Shown one piece after another: positions 50,957-59,198 of a stretch of DNA of 64,000 nt. The notes under the pieces were generated by a model. That model did not search any database and was not told where the DNA came from. It was given only the letters and a program-made list of their open reading frames with translations. Within the stretch, counting starts at the first letter, position 1. The number at the start of each line of letters is the position of its first letter. The stretch lies in NCBI GenBank assembly GCA_934643825.1, contig CAKUCW010000005.1:39256-103255 (forward strand). Direction: 5' to 3'. Position numbers and translations under genes: made by a program. This stretch comes from an uncultured Clostridia bacterium. Lineage in GTDB: Bacteria > Bacillota > Clostridia > Christensenellales > Aristaeellaceae.

Positions 50957-52561
50957 ATGAATCAAAGTAAAATTGCGCAAGCAATCGAACGGGGTCAAGC
51001 CGTTCTGGGTATCGAGTTGGGCAGCACGCGCATCAAGGCGGTGCTGATTGATGAGGATTGTTTTCCGATTGCGAAGGGCGAGCATAATTGGGAGAACAGG
51101 CTGGAAGACGGCATTTGGACGTATCATCTGGATGATGTATGGACCGGAATTCAAGACGCATATGCCGAGCTGGTTCGTGATGTAGAAAAAACGTACGGAG
51201 TCACGCTGCGTAAGCTTGCGGGTTTTGGCATTTCGGCGATGATGCACGGTTATCTGCCGCTTGATAAGTACGGCAATCAGCTCGCCGCATTTCGCACATG
51301 GCGCAACACCATGACTGAACAAGCGGCAGCCGAGCTTACGGAACTGCTTCACTTTAACATTCCGCAGCGCTGGAGTATTGCACACTTGAGACAGGCCATG
51401 ATTGCGCATGAGGCGCATCTGCCACAGCTTGATAAGTTGGCAACGCTGGCTGTTTACGTCCATTGGAAGTTGACCGGAAAATTCGTTGCCGGCATTGGAG
51501 AAGCCTCCGGCATGTTCCCGATCGACAGCGAAGCTCTGGATTATAACCAGATGATGATCAAAAAAATGGATGAACTTGTGGCATCGGATGGCTATATGTG
51601 GCGCATGCGCGACATTCTGCCCAAGGTACTTTCCGCAGGCGACGATGCCGGCAGCCTGACTGAAGAAGGCGCCCAGCTGCTCGATCCGACCGGAATGCTG
51701 GAAGCCGGTATTCCTGCGGCGCCTCCGGAAGGAGATGCAGGCACGGGTATGGTCGCTACCAACTCAGTCGCAGCGCAGACGGGCAACGTTTCCGCCGGTA
51801 CATCCGTTTTTGCAATGATCGTGCTGGACAGGACACTTTCAAAGGTCTATCCCGAAATTGATATGGTCACAACGCCGACGGGAAAACCGGTTGCCATGGT
51901 TCACTGCAACAACTGCACCAGCGACATCAATGCATGGGCTGGTATGTTGGCAGGGTTTTCTGAAGCGTTGGGCACTCAAGTTTCCGCTAATGCCATTTAT
52001 ACAACCCTGTTCAATGCGGCTTGTTTAGGCGATAGCGATTGTGACGGCGTGCTGAATATCAACTATTTCTCCGGAGAACCCATCACCGGATTTGAAACGG
52101 GACGTCCGATGCTTGTACGGATGCCGGAATCCAAGCTGAGCTTTGAAAACTTTGCACGCTCGCTGGTCTTCGGTGCAATGACGACACTGCGCGTGGGCAT
52201 GGAAATTCTGACTGTACAGGAAAAGGTGCAGGTTAAGACAATTCTCGGACACGGTGGCTTCTTTAAAACGAAAAACGCAGGACAGAAGTTGATGGCTGCG
52301 GCATTGAACACCCCGATTTCAGTGATGGAAACAGCAGGCGAAGGCGGTCCGTGGGGCATGGCGCTGCTGGCATCCTATCGTGTAAATAAGGAAAACGGCG
52401 AGTCTTTAGAGGATTACCTGAATCGCTGCGTATTCGCTTCGGCAGAAAGTTTAACGCTTTCCCCCGAGGCAAAGGACGTTGCGGGTTTTGATGCATATCT
52501 GAAATTGTTCCGTCAGGGGCTTTCGGTGCAAAGAGCAGCCGTAGAAACGATAAACGCATAA
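50957..52561 (+). CDS. araB: FGGY-family carbohydrate kinase, probably L-ribulokinase
   Basis: The 534 residues show FGGY features: AVLGIELGSTRIKAVLIDED for ATP/phosphate binding, GFGISAMMHGYLPLD, AFRTWRNTMTEQAA, and near the end ILGHGGFFKTKNAGQKLMAA and GEGGPWGMALLASY. The first gene of a kinase-isomerase-epimerase set, it most likely phosphorylates L-ribulose. The sequence is of the kind seen next to araA in Clostridia and differs from the E. coli AraB type, so xylulose or another pentulose cannot be excluded on sequence alone. ATG 50957 follows TGGAGGTGA. Confidence 0.85.
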   Translation: MNQSKIAQAIERGQAVLGIELGSTRIKAVLIDEDCFPIAKGEHNWENRLEDGIWTYHLDDVWTGIQDAYAELVRDVEKTYGVTLRKLAGFGISAMMHGYLPLDKYGNQLAAFRTWRNTMTEQAAAELTELLHFNIPQRWSIAHLRQAMIAHEAHLPQLDKLATLAVYVHWKLTGKFVAGIGEASGMFPIDSEALDYNQMMIKKMDELVASDGYMWRMRDILPKVLSAGDDAGSLTEEGAQLLDPTGMLEAGIPAAPPEGDAGTGMVATNSVAAQTGNVSAGTSVFAMIVLDRTLSKVYPEIDMVTTPTGKPVAMVHCNNCTSDINAWAGMLAGFSEALGTQVSANAIYTTLFNAACLGDSDCDGVLNINYFSGEPITGFETGRPMLVRMPESKLSFENFARSLVFGAMTTLRVGMEILTVQEKVQVKTILGHGGFFKTKNAGQKLMAAALNTPISVMETAGEGGPWGMALLASYRVNKENGESLEDYLNRCVFASAESLTLSPEAKDVAGFDAYLKLFRQGLSVQRAAVETINA

Positions 52562-52578
52562 AAAAGGAGCGAATCAAT

Positions 52579-54054
52579 ATGAGCATGCAGCAGTATGAAT
52601 TTTGGTTTGTAGTCGGCAGTCAATTTCTCTACGGTCCGGAAGTGCTGGAAACCGTCGCAGCGCGTGCGCAGGAAATGGCTGAAAAGATGACCGCTTCCGG
52701 CAATTTGCCGTGCAAGCTGGTTTATAAGGTGACGGCTAAGACAAATAAAGAAATCACGGATATCGTTCGTGAAGCGAATTATGATGAAAAGTGCGCCGGC
52801 ATCGTGACTTGGTGTCACACATTCAGCCCGTCGAAAATGTGGATCAACGGTCTTGCAAATCTGCAAAAACCGTACTGCCACTTGGCGACTCAATATAATG
52901 TTGAGATTCCGAACGAACAGATCGACATGGACTTTATGAATCTCAATCAGGCAGCCCATGGCGATCGTGAGCATGGCTTTATTGCCGCACGTCTGCGCAT
53001 GCCGCGCAAAATTATCGCGGGTCATTGGGCTGACGAAGACGTGCAAAAGAAACTGGGCTTGTGGATGCGTGCCGCAGTCGGTGTGGCATTCAGCAAAAGC
53101 CTAAAGGTTATGCGCTTTGGCGACAATATGCGCGAGGTAGCCGTAACCGAAGGCGACAAAGTTGAAGTACAGACCAAGCTGGGATGGCAGGTCAATACCT
53201 GGCCGGTCGGCACACTGGTAGAAAACATGAATGCCGTTACCGAACAGGAAATCGACGAATTGATGGCGGAGTATGCTTCTGCATACGATTTTGCAACCGA
53301 CGACATGGAAACCGTCCGTTATCAGGCACGCGAGGAAATCGCGATGAAGAAGATGATGGATGACGAAGGCTGCAAGGCTTTCTCCAATACGTTCCAGGAT
53401 CTTTACGGCATGCGTCAGCTTCCCGGTCTCGCCTCTCAGCACCTGATGGCGCAGGGCTATGGCTATGGCGGTGAAGGAGACTGGAAAGTGGCGGCAATGA
53501 CAGCCATCATGAAAGCAATGAGCGAGGGACAGAACGGCGGCACCGCGTTCATGGAGGACTACACCTATCATCTGGTTAAGGGCAACGAATATAGTTTGGG
53601 TGCGCACATGTTGGAGGTTTGTCCGTCTGTTGCTGCAGAAAGACCGCGCATCGAAGTACATCCGTTGGGCATTGGTGATCGAGAAGACCCGGCGCGTTTG
53701 GTGTTTGAAGGTCATGCCGGTTCGGCAATTGTCGTCAGTCTGATCGACATGGGCGGTCGTCTGCGCTTAATCTGTCAGGATATCGAGTGCGTAAAACCGA
53801 TTATGGATATGCCGAATCTGCCGGTGGCTCGCGTCATGTGGCGTGCGATGCCCGATCTGACCACAGGCTTGACTTGCTGGATCACTGCAGGCGGGGCGCA
53901 TCATACCACACTCAGCTATGATGTAACGGCTGAGCAGATGCGCGACTGGGCGCGGATGATGGACATCGAGTTTGTACACATCACAAAAGATACAACCGTT
54001 GAAGGTCTGGAACACGACCTGTTCCTTTCCGATCTGGCATGGAAACTCAAATAA
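52579..54054 (+). CDS. araA: L-arabinose isomerase
   Basis: The 491-residue length and sequence are those of AraA: YEFWFVVGSQFLYGPEVLET at the start, GIVTWCHTFSPSKMWINGL, HLATQYNVEIPNEQIDMDFM, NLNQAAHGDREHGFI, and later GYGYGGEGDWKVAAMTAIMK and TWCHTFSP-type active-site residues including the metal-binding Glu in GEGDWK. It converts L-arabinose to L-ribulose with Mn2+. The gene follows the kinase by 17 bp with AAAAGGAG. Confidence 0.97.
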   Translation: MSMQQYEFWFVVGSQFLYGPEVLETVAARAQEMAEKMTASGNLPCKLVYKVTAKTNKEITDIVREANYDEKCAGIVTWCHTFSPSKMWINGLANLQKPYCHLATQYNVEIPNEQIDMDFMNLNQAAHGDREHGFIAARLRMPRKIIAGHWADEDVQKKLGLWMRAAVGVAFSKSLKVMRFGDNMREVAVTEGDKVEVQTKLGWQVNTWPVGTLVENMNAVTEQEIDELMAEYASAYDFATDDMETVRYQAREEIAMKKMMDDEGCKAFSNTFQDLYGMRQLPGLASQHLMAQGYGYGGEGDWKVAAMTAIMKAMSEGQNGGTAFMEDYTYHLVKGNEYSLGAHMLEVCPSVAAERPRIEVHPLGIGDREDPARLVFEGHAGSAIVVSLIDMGGRLRLICQDIECVKPIMDMPNLPVARVMWRAMPDLTTGLTCWITAGGAHHTTLSYDVTAEQMRDWARMMDIEFVHITKDTTVEGLEHDLFLSDLAWKLK

Positions 54055-54073
54055 TGAATGGAGTGAATAATCC

Positions 54074-54775
54074 ATGATGCTTAAGGAACTGAGAAATATC
54101 GTTTACGAAGCAAACATGGAATTGCCTAAACGTGGTCTCGTCACGTACACATGGGGCAACACATCCGGCGTTGATCGAGAGCGGGGACTCATGGTGATTA
54201 AGCCTTCGGGTGTAAAATATGAGGATCTTTCTCCGGAAAACATGGTCGTCATATCTTTGGAGGATGGCAGCCGCATTGAAGGCGACTATAACCCTTCAAG
54301 TGACACAAAAACGCATCTGGAACTGTATCGCTCATTTCCCAATATAGGCGGAATTGTACATACGCACAGCCCATACGCGGTAGGATGGGCGCAAGCTGGA
54401 GAGGATATCCCTTGCTTTGGTACAACACAGGCAGATTACTTCTATGGTTCTGTACCATGTGTGCGCCATCTGACACCCAAGGAGATTGACGAAGGATATG
54501 AGATGAACACCGGCAAAGTGATAATCGAAACCTTCAAAGAAAGGAAGCTTGACCCGATAGCAATTCCTGGCGCGATTTGTTTCAGCCACGGTCCGTTTGC
54601 ATGGGGAAAGGATCCGGATCAAGCAGTTTATCACGCTGTTGTTCTTGAAGAAATCGCGAAAATGGCGACATTCACGCGGATGGTAAAACCGGATGCAGCG
54701 CCCGCGCCTCAGCATTATCTGGACAAGCACTACATGCGCAAGCATGGTCCGAATGCGTATTATGGGCAGCGTTAA
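54074..54775 (+). CDS. araD: L-ribulose-5-phosphate 4-epimerase
   Basis: The 233-residue class II aldolase-type protein carries LVTYTWGNTSGVDRERGLMV, KPSGVKYEDL, DTKTHLELYRSFPNIGGIVH, the zinc motif HTHSPYA, and ICFSHGPFAWG with the third zinc His in the last part; the end YYGQR is typical of AraD. It turns L-ribulose 5-phosphate into D-xylulose 5-phosphate, which enters the pentose phosphate pathway. It lies 19 bp after araA. The stretch that follows (54776-54938) contains a palindrome tgacaaaaatactgtca at 54871-54887 with a TTGACA, but no convincing -10. Confidence 0.96.
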   Translation: MMLKELRNIVYEANMELPKRGLVTYTWGNTSGVDRERGLMVIKPSGVKYEDLSPENMVVISLEDGSRIEGDYNPSSDTKTHLELYRSFPNIGGIVHTHSPYAVGWAQAGEDIPCFGTTQADYFYGSVPCVRHLTPKEIDEGYEMNTGKVIIETFKERKLDPIAIPGAICFSHGPFAWGKDPDQAVYHAVVLEEIAKMATFTRMVKPDAAPAPQHYLDKHYMRKHGPNAYYGQR

Positions 54776-54938
54776 GAAACGAAGACCGTCTTATGATTGA
54801 GAAGGCTGCTTCTCTCCCATAACGAACGGTTCAGGTTTCCCGTCGCCCGCGTATCGTTATACGCGTAACTTGACAAAAATACTGTCAGCCCGATTTGAGC
54901 GACAGCCCGACGTAACTTGCAGCGAAAGGATGAGCGCT

Positions 54939-55598
54939 ATGAAATTCTTTATTGATACTGCCAATGTCGATGAAATTCGCAAGGCGAATGACATGGGCGT
55001 AATCGCGGGCGTAACGACAAACCCAAGCCTCATCGCCAAAGAAGGACGCGACTACGCACAGACGCTTGCGGAAATCGCTTCTATTGTTGACGGACCGATT
55101 TCCGGCGAGGTGAAAGCGACGACAACCGATGCCGAAACCATGATTCAGGAAGGACGGGAAATCTTCGCGCTTGACCCCAAGCATATGGTCGTTAAGATTC
55201 CGATGACCGTCGAAGGTCTCAAGGCGATCAAGGTGCTTGCGAGCGAAGGCATTCCAACCAATTGCACGCTGATCTTTTCAGCTAATCAGGCGCTGCTGGC
55301 AGCGCGTGCGGGCGCGGCGTATGTCAGTCCGTTTCTCGGACGGCTGGATGATATTTCGCAACCCGGCATTGACCTGATTCGAACCATTGCCGATATCTTT
55401 GCGAATTATCCGGATATTGACACCGAGATCATTGCCGCAAGCGTTCGCAATCCGATTCATGTGACCGATTGTGCGCTGGCAGGCGCAGACATCGCCACCG
55501 TTCCTTACAAGGTGATTGAGCAGATGACACATCACCCGCTGACTGACCAAGGCATCGAAAAATTCAAAAAGGATTACATCAAAGTCTTTGGTGAGTAA
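54939..55598 (+). CDS. Transaldolase / fructose-6-phosphate aldolase (TalC/Fsa type)
   Basis: The 219 residues match the short transaldolase group: MKFFIDTANVDEIRKANDMG, GVTTNPSLIAKEG, VVKIPMTVEGLKAIK (catalytic Lys), GIPTNCTLIFSANQALLAA, YVSPFLGRLDDI, and ADIATVPYKVIEQMTHHPLT. It works on sugar phosphates of the pentose phosphate pathway. Whether it is a true transaldolase or an aldolase cannot be told. ATG 54939 has AAAGGATG 8 bp upstream; a longer frame lacks such a site. It joins arabinose breakdown to glycolysis together with the transketolase genes downstream. Confidence 0.93.
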   Translation: MKFFIDTANVDEIRKANDMGVIAGVTTNPSLIAKEGRDYAQTLAEIASIVDGPISGEVKATTTDAETMIQEGREIFALDPKHMVVKIPMTVEGLKAIKVLASEGIPTNCTLIFSANQALLAARAGAAYVSPFLGRLDDISQPGIDLIRTIADIFANYPDIDTEIIAASVRNPIHVTDCALAGADIATVPYKVIEQMTHHPLTDQGIEKFKKDYIKVFGE

Positions 55599-55604
55599 TT
55601 TAAT

Positions 55605-55639
55605 CAAAGCCCCCGACTTTGAGAAAGTTGGGGGCTTTT
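55605..55639 (+). terminator. Terminator between transaldolase and transketolase genes
   Basis: Stem aaagcccccgacttt / aagttgggggctttt with loop gaga, then TTTTCG. Confidence 0.85.
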
Positions 55640-55669
55640 CGATGATTCGAAACATAGTTGGAGGACATT

Positions 55670-56512
55670 ATGACCAATCAGGAAAAGAATCAGCTTAAAA
55701 CAGCAGCCTGTCAAATCCGCATGGGGATTATCGAGGCTACCCATAGCGCGAAATCAGGGCATCCGGGCGGAAGCTTATCCGCAGCAGAGATGTTTGCTTA
55801 TTTATACAACCGTGAAATGCACATCGACCCCCAAAAACCAAAGATGGAAGACAGGGATCGGTTTGTGCTTTCCAAAGGTCATACAGCGCCCGGACTGTAC
55901 AGCGCACTGGCATATCGCGGCTATTTTCCCATAGCAGATTTGCTGACGCTGCGCCACACGGATAGCTATTTACAGGGGCATCCGAATATGAACCTTGTGC
56001 CGGGCGTGGATATGAGTACCGGTTCTTTGGGACAAGGCGTTTCCTGCGCAGTGGGTATGGCTAAGGGGGCGAAATACCTCAACAAGGATATCCATGTCTA
56101 CACCCTGCTGGGCGATGGCGAAATCGAGGAAGGCGAAGTTTGGGAAGCCTTCATGTTCGCAGCACATTATAAGCTGGATAATCTGTGTGTCATCATCGAT
56201 CTCAACGGTTTGCAGATTGATGGTCCAACAGAAAAAATCATGAACAGCGCACCAATGGATGCAAAGATGGAAGCGTTCGGATTCAATGTTGTTTCCATTA
56301 ACGGACATGATTTTGACGAAATCGAAAGGGCGTTTGAATCCTTCCACACATGCAAGAATAAGCCGACTGCAATCTTAATGCACACGATCAAAGGCAAGGG
56401 CGTCAGCTATATGGAAAACAGCGTCGATTGGCACGGAAAAGCGCCCAATGATGCAGAATATCAAATTGCCATGGACGAGCTGAACGCTGAGATGACGAAA
56501 CTGGAGGCATGA
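55670..56512 (+). CDS. Transketolase, N-terminal (TPP-binding) subunit
   Basis: The 280 residues contain GIIEATHSAKSGHPGGSLSA, RFVLSKGHTAPGLYSAL, MSTGSLGQGVSCAVGMAKGA, and the thiamine-diphosphate motif LLGDGEIEEGEVWEA. This is the first half of a split transketolase, a form common in Firmicutes and archaea. ATG 55670 was chosen because TTGGAGG lies just upstream; the earlier TTG would overlap that site. It overlaps the next gene's SD region and is co-transcribed with it. Confidence 0.95.
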   Translation: MTNQEKNQLKTAACQIRMGIIEATHSAKSGHPGGSLSAAEMFAYLYNREMHIDPQKPKMEDRDRFVLSKGHTAPGLYSALAYRGYFPIADLLTLRHTDSYLQGHPNMNLVPGVDMSTGSLGQGVSCAVGMAKGAKYLNKDIHVYTLLGDGEIEEGEVWEAFMFAAHYKLDNLCVIIDLNGLQIDGPTEKIMNSAPMDAKMEAFGFNVVSINGHDFDEIERAFESFHTCKNKPTAILMHTIKGKGVSYMENSVDWHGKAPNDAEYQIAMDELNAEMTKLEA

Positions 56513-56514
56513 GC

Positions 56515-57456
56515 ATGAGCGAAGTGAAGAAAATCGCAACCCGTGAAAGCTATGGGCAAGCGTTGGTTGAACTGGGCAGCGAACACAGCAACCTCGTTGT
56601 GCTGGATGCCGACCTTGCCGCGGCAACCAAAACCGGAATGTTTCGCAAGGTGTTCCCCGATCGTCATTTTGATTGCGGCATTGCGGAATGCAACATGATT
56701 GCTGTGGCTGCGGGATTATCTACAATGGGATTGGTTCCATTCGCATCGTCTTTTGCGATGTTTGCAGCAGGACGTGCATTTGAGCAGATTCGCAATTCTG
56801 TCGGTTATCCTCATTTAAACGTAAAAATCGGCGCAACACACGGCGGCATTTCCGTCGGTGAGGATGGCGCTTCCCATCAGTGTTGTGAGGATTTTGCGTT
56901 GATGCGCTCTATTCCGGGCATGGTCGTACTCAGCCCGGCAGATGACGTGGAAGCACGTGCGGCGGTAAAAGCGGCTTACGAATATCAAGGACCCGTATAT
57001 TTGCGCTTCGGACGTCTGGCAGTACCGGTTTTTCATGACGAAACAAATTATCACTTTGAAATCGGTAAAGGTGAGCAACTCACCGAGGGCAACGATGTTG
57101 CCATCATCGCTACCGGTTTAATGGTTAACGAAGCGCTTGTTGCCGCAAAAGAACTCGAAGGCTTGGGCATTCACGCACGCGTAATCAACATCTGCACCAT
57201 TAAACCTCTAGATGAGCAGATCGTCATCAAGGCAGCAAAAGAATGCGGCAAAATCATCACCTGTGAAGAACACAACATCATTGGCGGTCTTGGCGAAGCA
57301 GTTGCCGCTGTGCTCGGGGAAAAACATCCCACTGCAATACGCCGCATTGGCGTCAATGATGAGTTTGGTCACTCCGGTCCCGCTAAAGAATTGTTGCGTC
57401 AATTCGGAATGACCGCAGATCACATTGTCGAGGTAGCTAAACAATTTGTCCTTTAA
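56515..57456 (+). CDS. Transketolase, C-terminal (pyrimidine-binding) subunit
   Basis: The 313 residues contain ESYGQALVELGSEHSNLVVL, FDCGIAECNMIAVAAGLST, KIGATHGGISVGEDGASHQC, GPVYLRFGRLAVPV, and EHNIIGGLGEAVAAVLGEKH. It forms the active enzyme with the subunit encoded just before it. ATG 56515 is preferred because GGAGG (56503-56507) is 7 bp upstream; the ATG at 56509 overlapping the previous stop would be too close. Confidence 0.94.
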   Translation: MSEVKKIATRESYGQALVELGSEHSNLVVLDADLAAATKTGMFRKVFPDRHFDCGIAECNMIAVAAGLSTMGLVPFASSFAMFAAGRAFEQIRNSVGYPHLNVKIGATHGGISVGEDGASHQCCEDFALMRSIPGMVVLSPADDVEARAAVKAAYEYQGPVYLRFGRLAVPVFHDETNYHFEIGKGEQLTEGNDVAIIATGLMVNEALVAAKELEGLGIHARVINICTIKPLDEQIVIKAAKECGKIITCEEHNIIGGLGEAVAAVLGEKHPTAIRRIGVNDEFGHSGPAKELLRQFGMTADHIVEVAKQFVL

Positions 57457-57463
57457 TCAAATT

Positions 57464-57507
57464 AAAAGTGTCTCCCGCATTACTTAGAGGGAAAGACACT
57501 TTTTTTG
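57464..57507 (+). terminator. Terminator of the transketolase operon
   Basis: aaagtgtctccc / gggaaagacactttt, then TTTTTTT. Confidence 0.85.
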
Positions 57508-57546
57508 CCGCAAAATGGAGCAGAGATAAACGTTTCATGATATAAT

Positions 57547-57710
57547 AATACTATACAAGAGTATTTCAGGCTGTAGACAAAAAGCTGTTCTCCCCCCGAA
57601 GGGGGAGAATAGCCCTTTCCGCAAATGAAAGAATAGCTGAATTTCTTGATTATGCTATCCAAGCCAAGTTTGCTTATGTCAACAAGCTGTAATACTATAC
57701 AAGAATATTT
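57547..57710 (+). repeat. Direct repeats flanking a 124-bp insert
   Basis: aatactatacaagagtattt (57547-57566) and aatactatacaagaatattt (57691-57710) differ at one base. Between them lies a hairpin ttctccccc/gggggagaa and AT-rich sequence. It looks like a small non-autonomous insert with long target duplications, or a recombination relic. Each repeat is itself palindromic (aatact/agtatt). Confidence 0.65.
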
Positions 57711-57740
57711 TTGCTTGCGGCAGGTGTGGAGGACAGAAAT

Positions 57741-59198
57741 TTGAAGCAAAATAAGAAAAGCATTGCGCTGAAGCTTTATCATAGTGCGAATATTATTTTG
57801 GTTGTGGTGTTAGCAACCATGATAACATCGCTTTCATTTATAATTTATACCGATAGTTCGTCTCGGGTGTTTATTCAGCGGATGGCATATTGCATGGAAA
57901 TCAAAACCATTGTTTCAGAAACGATTCCCGGTGAACTGTATGACGCGCTGATCGGACGCACGAAAACGGAAAACTGCAAAGCTGATGCGTTAATGGGGCA
58001 GATTGAAGAAGACTTGGAAAAGATCCGGATTTCTGATGAAGATATTGAGTATGTTGTTGTTCTCAGAACGATGGATACCTATAAACAGTATGCTCAGATG
58101 CTGAAGGAGAACATTCTCAATGAAGGAAGTGTGGATGAGTCTACACGTCTGATGGACAATGTTAGAGATGTTGGCGAACTGGTTCGAGATATGGTTGACC
58201 AGCTGATTCACGTCTACGTTCAACGTGAATCGGTACATAATCAAAAAGTGCGTGGCGTGTTTAACGTTTTTGCATCATGCACATTATTATCCAACATTTT
58301 TGCTATTGTACTGATTATGCATAGGCAGAAACTGCTTTCAAATGATGTAGCCGATAACATTGATGCGCTTGGTCGTTTTTCTACGCAGATTGCTGCGGGA
58401 CATTTTGATCGGCGTATACCGGAAGCGGAGCTTGAAGAACTGAAGCCGCTGAGTAACAGCCTGAATGATATGGCGAGTCAGCTTGAAATGCTAATTAAGC
58501 GGGTTCGAGAGGAAGAAGAAAAGCTGAAGATTGCTGAGCTGAAAACGCTGCAAGCGCAGATTAATCCGCATTTTCTATATAATACACTCGATACAATTTT
58601 GTGGCAGGCAGAGGAAGATGATTCCGAGAGCGTCATTCGTACAACACAGGCGCTAAGTAATTTCTTCCGTATTTCCCTCAGCAGTGGAGAAGAGTGGATT
58701 CCGCTTTACAAAGAAATGGAACACTTGGAAGGCTATTTGATTATCCAGAAAACACGTTACCGTGATATCCTGCGCTATGAAATTCATATAGATGAGGATA
58801 TTATGAATTGTACTGTGCTGAAGCTGTTGCTGCAGCCATTGGTGGAAAATGCGCTGTATCACGGAATCAAAAACAAGCGTGGAGGCGGTTCAATTATTGT
58901 TTCAGGAAAACGAGAGGGAAACAGAATCCGCTTCTGCATCAAGGATACCGGTAGAGGCATGGACGAGGAAATGCTTGCCAGTGTTAGGGAGAGCATTCGA
59001 GAAGGAAGCAGCGCTAAAGTGCGGGAAGGAGGTTCTGGATCGGGATTTGGATTGAGCAACGTCAATATGCGCATTTGTCTGTACTATCATCAGCAAGAAG
59101 GGATTGATATTCAGAGCGGCGCAGAAGGAACGACGGTAGAATTCAGTGTGCCGATCATTGAGAATGGAGAAAAGCATGTACAAGGTGTTTGTGGTTGA
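57741..59198 (+). CDS. YesM-family sensor histidine kinase
   Basis: The 485-residue protein has a first membrane helix (NIILVVVLATMITSLSFIIY), an outside region of about 150 residues, a second helix (VFASCTLLSNIFAIVLIM), a HAMP-like linker, a coiled segment and the family signature LQAQINPHFLYNTLDTILWQ with phospho-acceptor His277. PLVENALYHGIKNKRGGG (N box), DTGRGMDEE and GFGLSNVN follow. YesM kinases sense extracellular sugars. Start: TTG 57741 with GGAGG 9 bp upstream; no ATG fits. It overlaps the regulator gene by 23 bp. It probably controls the esterase and arabinose genes of the element. Confidence 0.92.
   Translation: MKQNKKSIALKLYHSANIILVVVLATMITSLSFIIYTDSSSRVFIQRMAYCMEIKTIVSETIPGELYDALIGRTKTENCKADALMGQIEEDLEKIRISDEDIEYVVVLRTMDTYKQYAQMLKENILNEGSVDESTRLMDNVRDVGELVRDMVDQLIHVYVQRESVHNQKVRGVFNVFASCTLLSNIFAIVLIMHRQKLLSNDVADNIDALGRFSTQIAAGHFDRRIPEAELEELKPLSNSLNDMASQLEMLIKRVREEEEKLKIAELKTLQAQINPHFLYNTLDTILWQAEEDDSESVIRTTQALSNFFRISLSSGEEWIPLYKEMEHLEGYLIIQKTRYRDILRYEIHIDEDIMNCTVLKLLLQPLVENALYHGIKNKRGGGSIIVSGKREGNRIRFCIKDTGRGMDEEMLASVRESIREGSSAKVREGGSGSGFGLSNVNMRICLYYHQQEGIDIQSGAEGTTVEFSVPIIENGEKHVQGVCG

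Noticed and set aside
54871..54887. Palindrome tgacaaaaatactgtca before the transaldolase gene as operator or promoter
   Set aside because: TTGACA is present but no acceptable -10 lies at 16-18 bp; mentioned only in the araD entry.
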